A stretch of 64,000 nt of DNA from Opitutaceae bacterium (GTDB taxonomy: Bacteria; Verrucomicrobiota; Verrucomicrobiia; Opitutales; Opitutaceae): the NCBI GenBank assembly GCA_028284385.1, contig JANQRT010000073.1:62001-126000 (forward strand), read 5' to 3'. Shown piece after piece: positions 54,709-63,253 of the stretch (positions are counted from its first letter, which is position 1; each line of letters opens with the position of its first letter). Under the pieces are notes generated by a model that ran no database searches, was not told the origin of the DNA, and worked only from the letters and a program-made list of their open reading frames with translations. The position numbers and the translations under genes were made by a program.

Positions 54709-57700
54709 CTAGAAAGAAAACGTATTTGTAATAAAGAATTCCTTAGGATTCGGATTCCGAACGACAGCAACATTGCCGTCTGGATTAATCACAACGGGTA
54801 TATAATCTTCGTCGCCAATCGCATTGCGGATATTGAGCTGAATTTTCCAATCGATCCTGTCGTTTATGGGACGCTCGTAGCTCGCCCAAAGGTCGATATT
54901 GGATTCCGATGGACCGTTGAACGGGTTGTCCACGTCCGGAACGACCGCGCCTTCATTGGTCATTATATTCGGATAGCCAATAGCGGACTCATCCTGCCAG
55001 CGCCATGCCCCACCGAGGCCGACGCCTCTGAATGCGCCTTCAGCAAACTGATAGTTGGTGACCAGATTATAGCGCCATTCACGCAGTTCCTGCACCTTGG
55101 CGTTATCGAAAGCCAGAGCAGCCTGGATTGCAGGCACATTAATTCCATCGAAACGGGTACGGAAGGAAACCTCGCCGCCGAGATCCGGGCTATCGAGGAA
55201 ATCAACGAGAGGCGAGCTGTTCAAAGCCGAAGCCACATCGTCGAACACTTCCTTGAAGACCGGAGCCGTGTTGGACTGCATCGCTTCCTGCCTGGCCACG
55301 TTCAAAGCCAGGCGCCAATTGGACTTGATATTCCAGGTGAGATCGACCTCAAAGCCCTCTGATTCGGTGTCCCGGACCGCCGATTCGCCTGGATTAGGCT
55401 CACTAAGAATTTCGATGTTGGCGGGATCCGAGGCATCGACACGCAGGTTTCGTACTGCTTGTACTCGTGGCGGAACCCAAGAGATGATCTCGTTCCACAC
55501 CTGCTCGTATGAAGAGAATGGGAAGGTCATTCCATCGGGCGTCACTTCCGCGACTGCATCCGCAAAGTCCGTAGTCTCCGCGGCATTGACCCAGCGCCCC
55601 AGCCACCAGCGGATGCCGCCGGCGCCGGCATTGTAGGCATTGGCGTCCCGACTAATGGTGTGCGTCACGGCCGTGCTGGCGGTTTCATACCAATTGAGAC
55701 GAGCTACCAGGCTGTTGTCGAAGAGGGAAACGGTGAATCCATGCTCCTGAGTCTCGCCAAGCGGAGGGGAAAGGACTTCGCCATACATGTTCCGGCGGGT
55801 CGACGATAGATTGAAATTCTCGGATTCGCCCCAATGGAAGCTCAGACCGATCCCCTCGGGCATGTACTTGTTGGGAACGTGCAAGACGGCGCTTTTGGTC
55901 TTGGTGTCGCGGCTTTCCAAGCCGGGGACCGGATCGCTCTGCAGAATGGCGGACGCCGGATCGCGGCCGCCGCCAGGGAAGCGGTCGTCCAAGCCGATCG
56001 CCCGGAGCTGAGAGCGAGTGACGTTTTCGAACCGCGTCGGATCGTCCGTGCGGTGGCCGTAAAGGATGACGAGATGATCCTGGAGCAGCTTGCCCTGCCA
56101 GCTAAAGACCTCGGTGTCGATCTCCTCTTTGTTGCGGCTCACCCTATCCCACAGCCGGGTCGTCGTGTACCTGTATTGCTGGGCCGAACCGCCGTCGATC
56201 GTGTTGCTCCACACATTGGCCTCGTAGGTGATTCCCGGTTCGTTGACGACGGGGACGTTTATGCGGTGGAGCTCGACCTGCTCCGGACCGCTCAGACCTA
56301 GAACCGAGTCACCGAGATAGACGCGCTGCCGCACGCGGCGGTCCCAAGCGTTGGCGTTGCGATTGGCGATATCCGGATCGCCGCCGGTCGCCCAGTAGTG
56401 GGAGTAGTCGGAGTTGTGGACGTTGACGGTCTGCCTGTTGAAGAACGCCGTGAAGGTGTGATCGCCCAGCCAGCGGCCGAGATTCTCGGCATGGTCATCG
56501 AAGTCAAAGCGGTAGAACGTCGTCGCCCGGTAAGCTTCCCTTTGCGTGGTCCGGGTCACATTCTGGTCGGCAGCATTGACGTCGCGATTGACCATCATGG
56601 GACGGCCGAGATTCGGATTGGGCTCGCCGTTGGCATAGTGCGTCGACAAATCGAGGTAGACATCGTACATGCCGGTATCGCCATTGACTTCTTCGGTGTT
56701 GTAGGGCAGGAAGCCGTAGCGTTGGTAGCGCTGCTTATCGAAAGCCAGCTCGATTCCGAGATCGCCGTTCAGGAAAGTCTGCTCGAGGACCGCGTTGTAG
56801 GCTTCGAAGTCCTTGGAAACGAAATTGCTGTTTCCCGTGATCAGCTCGTTAGGGTTGTCCCAGATGTTCCGGTTCATAATGACGGGAACCGTGAAGTTGG
56901 GAACTCTCTGCCCGTTCCGCTGACTCGCATAGAAGCTTTGGCTGACCAGATCCCGCCTACGCCCATCAAGCTGCGTAGTCGGATCTCCATTACGGGAACC
57001 AATGGCATGAACAACAGTATTCGACGGGTCGTTAGGATCCAGAAAACGAATACCAACATCGTGGTTGCCTATAGTATCCCCCACGAAAGGAATGTTGCCA
57101 AAGGGATTTAGGCCCAGACGAGAATCGATAACCATCTTCGGCATCCAACTGTCGATCACAAGCTGACCCCCTGTTTCGGGGTCGATTAGGTTGTTGTGGT
57201 AGCGGCTGTAGCTGAAGATGTCATCAGGGTTCGGAATGCTTTCGACCTTGCTCGGATCGATAGAACCTGCCTGAGGGTGATAGAAAGGAATGACAACCCC
57301 TGGAACTTGGGCCAATTCCGTGGCATCTGGGAGCGCCCACCAGGAACTTATGCTGTCCCCAGGAGGAATAATGTTTGGAGGGGTGCCCCGGATCTCGCCT
57401 ATTTCAGCTGAAGCGCGTAATTTAGTTGGCCCCATCTTTTCGTTATTCTCATTCTTGAATAATATTCCTTCTATAGCAAGGTAGGCGCGCTTGTCCTCTT
57501 CATACGCTGGCTCCTGCTGGTAATTGAAATCTTCGTGCAACGCTGAAAAACGCAGTGCAAGCCGATCATCAATCACTACCTTGTGGATGTCGAAGGTAGC
57601 GCGGGTACTACTGCGCTCGCCAAGACGAATACTAAATTCTCCAAAATCCTCCCCTGTGGCATTTGCCCGGTGGGTGCTGTTGTTTAAAACGCCTCCAGGT

Positions 57701-58257
57701 TCCCCTATGCCGAATAGAAGCGAGTTCGCTCCACGGCTAATATCGACGCGGTTGGTATTATAAGTGTCGAAGGGAATGTCCGTCAGGAAGAAATCCCTGG
57801 TCAGCGATGCTCTGGCTAAGCCGCGCACCCGCTGAGAATTTTCGGAATCCAAGCGTTGGCTATCCTGAGTGGCACGACCATTGTGATTGCGCCCCAAGCC
57901 GTCGGAATAATTACCTTGTTCGCCGCCAACTTCCGTTCCTAGCGTATAACTCAAGATGGTCGAGGCGTCTACTGCGCCAGTGTCCTCAAACATCTCGTCC
58001 GTCACAACCGAGATGGCCGAGCCTAGGTCTCGTAGTTGGCTCTTAAGGCGGGTTCCAGCAAGCGTAGTGGCTGCACGATAGCCTACATCCTCGCTTGCAT
58101 CGACAGTAAATGGAGAGAGTTCATAGACCTCCTCATCATCAGCATCGTCTTGACCGTTTAGACTAGCTGCAAATAAGCTAAATCCAGCCAAGATCGAAAT
58201 GGGCAACCTTATAGCATTCCATTCCGGCAAATACTCGCGTATTAATTCAGTTTTCAT
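54709..58257 (-). CDS. TonB-dependent receptor without STN domain (right-hand regulon)
   Basis: About 1182 residues. I start at MKTELIREYLPEW (58257), 13 codons into the open frame, because the signal peptide (LPISILAGFSLFAASLNGQ) follows. An acidic run, the TonB box YELSPFTVDASEDVGY, the plug with VRGLARASLTRDFFLTDIPF and SRGANSLLFGIGEPGG, the barrel, and C-terminal ITNTFSF complete it. It is a close paralogue of the module-1 receptor at 172-4032 but has no STN domain and no sigma/FecR genes. Instead a perfect LacI-type operator lies 149 bp upstream and a LacI gene 1.4 kb away. It is the likely outer-membrane importer of the regulon's oligosaccharide. Confidence 0.93.
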   Translation of the reverse strand: MKTELIREYLPEWNAIRLPISILAGFSLFAASLNGQDDADDEEVYELSPFTVDASEDVGYRAATTLAGTRLKSQLRDLGSAISVVTDEMFEDTGAVDASTILSYTLGTEVGGEQGNYSDGLGRNHNGRATQDSQRLDSENSQRVRGLARASLTRDFFLTDIPFDTYNTNRVDISRGANSLLFGIGEPGGVLNNSTHRANATGEDFGEFSIRLGERSSTRATFDIHKVVIDDRLALRFSALHEDFNYQQEPAYEEDKRAYLAIEGILFKNENNEKMGPTKLRASAEIGEIRGTPPNIIPPGDSISSWWALPDATELAQVPGVVIPFYHPQAGSIDPSKVESIPNPDDIFSYSRYHNNLIDPETGGQLVIDSWMPKMVIDSRLGLNPFGNIPFVGDTIGNHDVGIRFLDPNDPSNTVVHAIGSRNGDPTTQLDGRRRDLVSQSFYASQRNGQRVPNFTVPVIMNRNIWDNPNELITGNSNFVSKDFEAYNAVLEQTFLNGDLGIELAFDKQRYQRYGFLPYNTEEVNGDTGMYDVYLDLSTHYANGEPNPNLGRPMMVNRDVNAADQNVTRTTQREAYRATTFYRFDFDDHAENLGRWLGDHTFTAFFNRQTVNVHNSDYSHYWATGGDPDIANRNANAWDRRVRQRVYLGDSVLGLSGPEQVELHRINVPVVNEPGITYEANVWSNTIDGGSAQQYRYTTTRLWDRVSRNKEEIDTEVFSWQGKLLQDHLVILYGHRTDDPTRFENVTRSQLRAIGLDDRFPGGGRDPASAILQSDPVPGLESRDTKTKSAVLHVPNKYMPEGIGLSFHWGESENFNLSSTRRNMYGEVLSPPLGETQEHGFTVSLFDNSLVARLNWYETASTAVTHTISRDANAYNAGAGGIRWWLGRWVNAAETTDFADAVAEVTPDGMTFPFSSYEQVWNEIISWVPPRVQAVRNLRVDASDPANIEILSEPNPGESAVRDTESEGFEVDLTWNIKSNWRLALNVARQEAMQSNTAPVFKEVFDDVASALNSSPLVDFLDSPDLGGEVSFRTRFDGINVPAIQAALAFDNAKVQELREWRYNLVTNYQFAEGAFRGVGLGGAWRWQDESAIGYPNIMTNEGAVVPDVDNPFNGPSESNIDLWASYERPINDRIDWKIQLNIRNAIGDEDYIPVVINPDGNVAVVRNPNPKEFFITNTFSF

Positions 58258-58571
58258 CAGATATAGTGGGTTTTGTGTTTGTAGTCCAAACCCCATTTCA
58301 CCGCTCTCTCGGTTTTGAAGTGAAGAAGCCTATAAATCGTGAGGGGGAGTAAAATCGGGGCTGGCTAAATTGATATTCACTCGAATGCTTTGAGCGATAA
58401 ACATGTTTCACAATTCGTTGTGAAAAACTGTTGCTCCTACTAATTATACAATATGTAATAGATCTATAACTACGCTTACGTGGCTAATATATTAATGATC
58501 TGATACGCTTCGAGCGCTGCTGTTTATCAGCATCCTAATCTGATCTTAGCTTTTCGCCCGGTATATACAGC
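58258..58571. other. Promoter region of the receptor gene
   Basis: 314 bp between the DapA-type gene stop and the receptor start, both on the minus strand. The central feature is the perfect operator palindrome at 58406-58425. The stretch 58435-58500 is AT-rich (taattatacaatatgtaata) and could hold the promoter, but I do not assign -35/-10 boxes. Confidence 0.5.
58406..58425. promoter_or_regulatory. Predicted LacI operator (right-hand regulon), perfect palindrome
   Basis: TTTCACAA-TTCG-TTGTGAAA has perfect 8-bp arms around TTCG. It lies 149 bp upstream of the receptor ATG. The left 14 bp, TTTCACAATTCGTTG in all but the last arm, recur exactly at 59649 before the LacI gene. Confidence 0.75.
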
Positions 58572-59537
58572 CTAGACTGCAACCTCCGCTATTTCCTGAT
58601 CTCCTTGGGATCGCGTTCCAGTCGGTTTTCCCCAGGTCATAAGCGGCTCTAGCTCCTTAAGAATCTGGTCAAGATACTTTGACGCAATCGAATCCAAGGG
58701 CATATCCCCGTTTCTCTTCTTCGCGCAATCGATAACCCCGCGACGCTTCAAGACCTCCTTGTAGCAACCAGAAAGTTGCGATTCAAAAAAGAAGAGCGGC
58801 GCCATCTCCTTATGGATATGTCGAGCGCGGACATCGTCACCTTTTTCCAGGGCGTTCCAAAAAGCCACTACGACATCAGTCACATGACAGCCAGGCATAT
58901 TGCCGTCCGTTTTTCTTAGGTATTCCTCGATCAAATACCTACCGCCCGAGCCGCCGAAAAATCCTTTCACCGATCCATCGTTCCCTTCAACGATTTCCGT
59001 TAACCGCGTCGTACTCGGAATCGTCTCTTCCTTGATATAGCTAACATGCTCGATCTCTCGACAGAGCCGCAATAGGAAATTCGACGACATGACCGTCCCA
59101 ATCGGTCCCGTCCAATTCTGTATAAAAATAGGCAGTTTCGCTACATCGGAGATCTCTTTAAAATATTCGTAGATAACTTCTTCTGAATGGTCCCTCATCC
59201 GAACGACTGGCGGCATTGCGATTAGCGTGTCAGCGCCGACATCCGCCGCATGGGATGCGAATTTCGCTGCTCCCTCCTTGCTATTGGATGTCACGCTCAC
59301 GACTACGGGCAACCGTCCCGCATTCTGCTCTACCAGAACTTCCGTTAGCTCCTTGCGCTCATCGTCTGTGAGATGAATCCATTCGCTCGCATTCACCGGG
59401 TAGACAAGCCCGTGGGCGCCACAGTCGATGCAAAAGTCAACGAGTCGACGAAATCCCTCCACATCGATTTGCCCGTCTTCGTGAAAAGGCGTCGAAGGAA
59501 TCGTAAATATACCTCTGTAATTATCGGTTTGCTTCAT
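58572..59537 (-). CDS. DapA/dihydrodipicolinate-synthase-family lyase
   Basis: 321 residues from MKQTDNYRGIFTI (59537); the frame is open for 11 more codons. It is a TIM-barrel Schiff-base lyase. GIFTIPSTPFHEDGQID is the family-typical opening, SEW replaces the usual GTTGE region, and VSYIKEET supplies the Schiff-base lysine (Lys169). The position of the usual catalytic Tyr (YNxP) reads FIQNWTGP, so the Tyr is replaced. With the dehydratase and SDR genes in the same regulon it may cleave or dehydrate a 2-keto-3-deoxy sugar acid rather than make dihydrodipicolinate. It is divergent from the LacI gene (159 bp between), and an operator lies in that gap. Confidence 0.87.
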   Translation of the reverse strand: MKQTDNYRGIFTIPSTPFHEDGQIDVEGFRRLVDFCIDCGAHGLVYPVNASEWIHLTDDERKELTEVLVEQNAGRLPVVVSVTSNSKEGAAKFASHAADVGADTLIAMPPVVRMRDHSEEVIYEYFKEISDVAKLPIFIQNWTGPIGTVMSSNFLLRLCREIEHVSYIKEETIPSTTRLTEIVEGNDGSVKGFFGGSGGRYLIEEYLRKTDGNMPGCHVTDVVVAFWNALEKGDDVRARHIHKEMAPLFFFESQLSGCYKEVLKRRGVIDCAKKRNGDMPLDSIASKYLDQILKELEPLMTWGKPTGTRSQGDQEIAEVAV

Positions 59538-59648
59538 AATATAAAGTTGGAATTGAAACGTTTGGAACAAACTGTTCGCCTAACTTCAATTAGCGATGTG
59601 GGACGCGATCATCAAAGCGTCTCCCAATCGCCGCAGTCCACAGGGATC

Positions 59649-59668
59649 TTTCACAATTCGTTGCAAAA
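59649..59668. promoter_or_regulatory. Predicted LacI operator, autoregulatory
   Basis: TTTCACAA-TTCG-TTGCAAAA lies 28 bp before the LacI ATG at 59697 and 111 bp before the DapA-type start on the other strand. The left arm and core are identical to the perfect palindrome at 58406, and the right arm differs at two positions. The position fits repression of both the regulator and the lyase gene. Confidence 0.7.
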
Positions 59669-59696
59669 ACGTCGCAACCGTGATATTGCGAATCCC

Positions 59697-60749
59697 ATGA
59701 AAACGGATATGCAACCGACGCTTCAGACGATCGCAGACCTTACGGGACTATCTCGCAGTACCGTTAGCCGAGCGCTTAGGAACGATCCGATGCAGAGTCG
59801 AGACACCTGCAAACACGTGCAAAAAGTGGCCCAAGAAATTGGATACCGTCCCAGCCCTATGGTTTCCGCCCTGATGTCGCAACTAAAGCGAACACGCAAA
59901 ACGCAGACCACTGGGACAATCGGTATGATCGATCTCTTTCCTGAAAAGAATGGATGGAAAAAATGGAAGTCACTGCCTCCTTTCGTCCAGGGCTGTCGCG
60001 AACGAGCAGAAGGCTTCAACTACAAGCTCGACTATTTTTGGCTCGGTCAGCCGGATCTAACGCCCAAGCGTCTCAACACGATTCTGCGCACCCGCGGCAT
60101 CATTGCCCTAATAGTCCTTCCCCAATTCGAGATGAACGCGCGAATGGACATGGACATCTCCAGATTCGCTTGCGCCACCATGGGCTATTCGGTCAAAAGC
60201 CCGCAAATGCATCGGGCTGCTCGTGATTATACCAAGGATATAACCATTGCGATCAACAAGCTGACCGATCTAGGTTACAATCGTATTGGTTTGGCGATAC
60301 CCTCCCACATCGAGCATCTCAATGAATGTCACTGGTCTGCTGGACTCCTCACCTACCAACAAGGGATTCCAAAAAAGAACCAAATTCCCATTCTCCTCTC
60401 CTCCTTTTTCCATTCAGACGAAGGCCTTAAAGCGGCCTACAGCGAATTCAGAATCTGGTTCGAGAAATACAAGCCAGACGTCGTGCTAAGCTATCATGAA
60501 TTCGTACCGAAATTCCTGAGACGTATGAAAGTATCGATTCCTAAAGAGGTCGGTTATGTGGATCTGATACACATGCATCCAGACGATGAGATGGCCGGAG
60601 TCTATCTTGATGGCAAGCACGTGGGAGCAGCGACTGTCGATCTCGTCATCGACCAGATAAATCGCAACGAGCAGGGCGAGCCCGACTACGCGAAACTAAC
60701 TCTTGTCCACGGAGTTTGGCAGGATGGTAATACTGTGGAACCGCAATAA
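59697..60749 (+). CDS. LacI-family transcriptional regulator (right-hand regulon)
   Basis: 350 residues from MKTDMQPTLQTIADLTG. The frame runs 108 codons further upstream, but those overlap the DapA-type gene and the operator, and the helix-turn-helix TIADLTGLSRSTVSRALRND must lie at the N-terminus. Hinge and effector domain follow (SALMSQLKRTRKTQTTGTIG to LVHGVWQDGNTVEP). The effector domain is of the same type as in the LacI protein at 18879. Four matching palindromes in four promoter regions between 44.5 and 59.7 kb, one of them 28 bp before this gene, make it the probable master regulator. The inducer would be a sugar or pathway intermediate. Confidence 0.92.
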   Translation: MKTDMQPTLQTIADLTGLSRSTVSRALRNDPMQSRDTCKHVQKVAQEIGYRPSPMVSALMSQLKRTRKTQTTGTIGMIDLFPEKNGWKKWKSLPPFVQGCRERAEGFNYKLDYFWLGQPDLTPKRLNTILRTRGIIALIVLPQFEMNARMDMDISRFACATMGYSVKSPQMHRAARDYTKDITIAINKLTDLGYNRIGLAIPSHIEHLNECHWSAGLLTYQQGIPKKNQIPILLSSFFHSDEGLKAAYSEFRIWFEKYKPDVVLSYHEFVPKFLRRMKVSIPKEVGYVDLIHMHPDDEMAGVYLDGKHVGAATVDLVIDQINRNEQGEPDYAKLTLVHGVWQDGNTVEPQ

Positions 60750-61006
60750 CTCGTTCCCGCAAAAAGAATTACGCTAAATATCCATATTTTAGATACGTTA
60801 TCGACGATTTGTAAGACGCTCTTTCTTTGAAACCAGCTTCTGGAGAATCATGAGGCTGCTCCAATAGAACGCCAGAAACTTATCCGCCGCATGATATATA
60901 AAGCCTTTTACATCCTCCAAGCCTAGGTAGTTGATGAATACACTTCCTAATGCAACCTCTCCACCCACGCAAAAGAATTATGCCTTATGATATGTTTTCA
61001 ATAATC

Positions 61007-62758
61007 CTATATTGATGACTGCATATTATAGAGATAGGCATAATCTCCGTTGGCCTTTATCAATTCCTCATGCGTACCCTCTTCGCTGATACCGTCTTTC
61101 GTTAGAACGACGATTCTCTGAGCGTTTCTTACCGTTGAGAGACGATGGGCGATGACGAGAGTCGTTCGATTGCCTTTAAGTTTTTCGAGAGAAGCTTGGA
61201 TAGCGTTCTCGCTTTCGTTATCAAGGGCGCTGGTCGCTTCGTCGAAAATGATGACAGGAGGATTTTTTAGCAAGACACGAGCAATGCTCAATCTTTGCTT
61301 TTGACCTCCAGAAAGTTTCACGCCGCGTTGGCCGATGTCAGTGTCGTATCCATTCGGCAAGGATAGTATGAATTCATGGGCACTGGCCTGTTTAGCCGCT
61401 TCAACAACTTCTTCATCCGTGGCATTCCGCTTTCCATAGCGAATATTTTCGGCAACGGTGCCTGCGAATAAATACGTATCCTGCTGAACGATACCAATGT
61501 TCTGCCTTAAAGATCGCAGACTGAATTTTCTGATATCCTGCCCGTCGAGAAAAACGCCCCCTTTGTTGACCTCATAAAAACGAGGAATCAGAGAACATAA
61601 AGTAGTCTTCCCCACGCCCGAGACTCCTACAAGGGCCACGAATTCTCCTGCTCGAATTTCGAGTGATAGATTTTCGAATACAGATTTTTGATCTTTCCTG
61701 TACTTGAACGTCACGTTTTGAAACTCGATGTGTCCTACGGCTTCGCGAAGGTCCGAGGCATTTTCGGAATCCTTTATATCCGGCTCGACCTCAAGCATTT
61801 CCATAAATCGCTCGAATCCTGTAATTCCCTCTTGATAGAGTCTGGCGAAATTCAGGGACGTGCGAATGGGTTCAAGAAGCAAGCCTAGGTAAAGCAGATA
61901 GGTCACTAGGTCCGCCAGATCAAGCGAACCGCCAGCGATACGCGCCCCTCCGAAAACGATAATGGCGATAGTGAAAAGATGGGTAAAGGCAACCACTCCT
62001 TGATAGAAAAGAGTCTCGTTTCCGTATCCCGCTTTTCTGCTTTCCACGAAACGCTCATTCAAGAAAGCGAACTTTCCTCTCTCCACACCTTCGTTGGTAA
62101 ATGAATTGACCACCTTGATTCCAGATAAAGTATCTTCGACTTGAGCATTGATATCACCTATCCTGTCTCTACTCGCCCTCATAGCCGTATTCATTTTTCG
62201 GTTATAATGGAAGGCGTAGATGGCCATGATTGGCAGAAATCCGAAAACGATGAGCGTGAGCGGAGCATCGATTGCCATTAGGATGGCAAAGGTGCCGAAA
62301 AACTTTATCGATGTTATGACGATATCTTCCGGTCCATGGTGATACAGCTCACCCAGCGAATAGGTGTCGTGAGAAATGCGCGTCATCAATTGACCTACCT
62401 TTCGATCATCGTAGAAGCGAAACGACAGCTTTTGGTAGTGATCGAAAAGCTCGGTCCGCATGTCACGCTCCATAAACGTACCCATCATGTGGCCGTGATA
62501 GGAAATGAACATGTCGCAAAGCATCTGAACGAAAACCAGCCCAAGCATTATCAAGCCCATCCAATAGATTTGGCTTGTCGCGCCGGGACCATCCATTGCG
62601 AGTAGATCTTTGGTGATAAACCTGGCGCACAGAGGCAGAATTAAGGCAATTGCGGCAGCTACTAGGGCGCAGGCTAGATCTGCAGCAAGAAGTCGTTTGT
62701 AAGGTCTGTAGTAAGACAGAAATTTTCTAGTTCGCGAATTTAGAAATCTTGTTATCAT
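61007..62758 (-). CDS. ABC exporter, MsbA-like fused permease-ATPase
   Basis: 583 residues: six transmembrane helices (about 15-310) fused to one nucleotide-binding domain. Walker A is GVSGVGKTT (Lys384), the Q-loop is GIVQQDTYLF, the signature LSGGQKQR (482-489), Walker B VIIFDEATSALD, and the H-loop VIAHRLSTV. Works as a homodimer or heterodimer in the inner membrane. The MsbA-like layout suggests export of a lipid, lipid-linked glycan or hydrophobic compound. No partner half-transporter is adjacent. It is convergent with the LacI gene and does not carry the operator, so it is probably not part of the sugar regulon. Confidence 0.92.
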   Translation of the reverse strand: MITRFLNSRTRKFLSYYRPYKRLLAADLACALVAAAIALILPLCARFITKDLLAMDGPGATSQIYWMGLIMLGLVFVQMLCDMFISYHGHMMGTFMERDMRTELFDHYQKLSFRFYDDRKVGQLMTRISHDTYSLGELYHHGPEDIVITSIKFFGTFAILMAIDAPLTLIVFGFLPIMAIYAFHYNRKMNTAMRASRDRIGDINAQVEDTLSGIKVVNSFTNEGVERGKFAFLNERFVESRKAGYGNETLFYQGVVAFTHLFTIAIIVFGGARIAGGSLDLADLVTYLLYLGLLLEPIRTSLNFARLYQEGITGFERFMEMLEVEPDIKDSENASDLREAVGHIEFQNVTFKYRKDQKSVFENLSLEIRAGEFVALVGVSGVGKTTLCSLIPRFYEVNKGGVFLDGQDIRKFSLRSLRQNIGIVQQDTYLFAGTVAENIRYGKRNATDEEVVEAAKQASAHEFILSLPNGYDTDIGQRGVKLSGGQKQRLSIARVLLKNPPVIIFDEATSALDNESENAIQASLEKLKGNRTTLVIAHRLSTVRNAQRIVVLTKDGISEEGTHEELIKANGDYAYLYNMQSSI

Positions 62759-63253
62759 TTATCGTTGCATTAGGTGGACGCTGATCCTCAAACAACTCGA
62801 ACGGCATTTATTTCGAAGCCTAGTACCTCCAACAAGCCAGTCAGTTGACTGTGATCAGCATCGTGTATTCAAAAGTTTATAAGCAATTGATTCAGCTAGC
62901 TACGAAAGCCGGCATTGAAATTCCATTACACGGAATGGGAAGCAGCAGGATTGCTCAGGCTAAGTTAATTGAGCAAAGATTGACTCAATCCGTAAAGAGG
63001 CGTCAATGCGGAGAAAGACAGGCAAGTCGTACCGACAATGAAATCCTTCTATCGGGAAAGACTATTAACCGGAATCCAGCTGCGAGGAAACGTTGTTAGC
63101 CGGAATTTATACCCATTCCGGCTGACAAACAGAGTCCATACTTAACTATTTGAATACGCCATTGTAGACCTCCTCATAGAAGTAGATCCAGAACTAGGGA
63201 TCGCCAATTGCGAGTCAAGCCATCTGTTAAGGCTTTTCTTAAAGCAAACTGCT
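62759..63253. other. Intergenic region with an inverted repeat
   Basis: 495 bp between the ABC exporter start and the stop of the last gene. An 84-codon plus-strand frame at 62845-63099 has no recognisable features and no obvious ribosome-binding site, so I leave it uncalled. The inverted repeat at 63098-63123 is listed separately. Confidence 0.4.
63098..63123. repeat. Inverted repeat AGCCGGAAT / ATTCCGGCT
   Basis: Perfect 9-bp arms with an 8-nt loop, extendable by two weaker pairs. A partial third copy (TTAACCGGAATCC) lies about 30 bp upstream. No T-tract follows on either strand. It may be a regulatory or termination hairpin for the gene ending at 63254, but nothing decides this. Confidence 0.4.

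Noticed and set aside
59373..59696. N-terminal extension of the LacI frame by 108 codons
   Set aside because: It would overlap the DapA-type gene and the operator, and would place the helix-turn-helix far from the N-terminus, unlike the family.
62845..63099. Plus-strand frame of 84 codons between the exporter and the last gene
   Set aside because: No clear ribosome-binding site, no recognisable motif, and part of it overlaps repeat-like sequence. It remains possible but unsupported.
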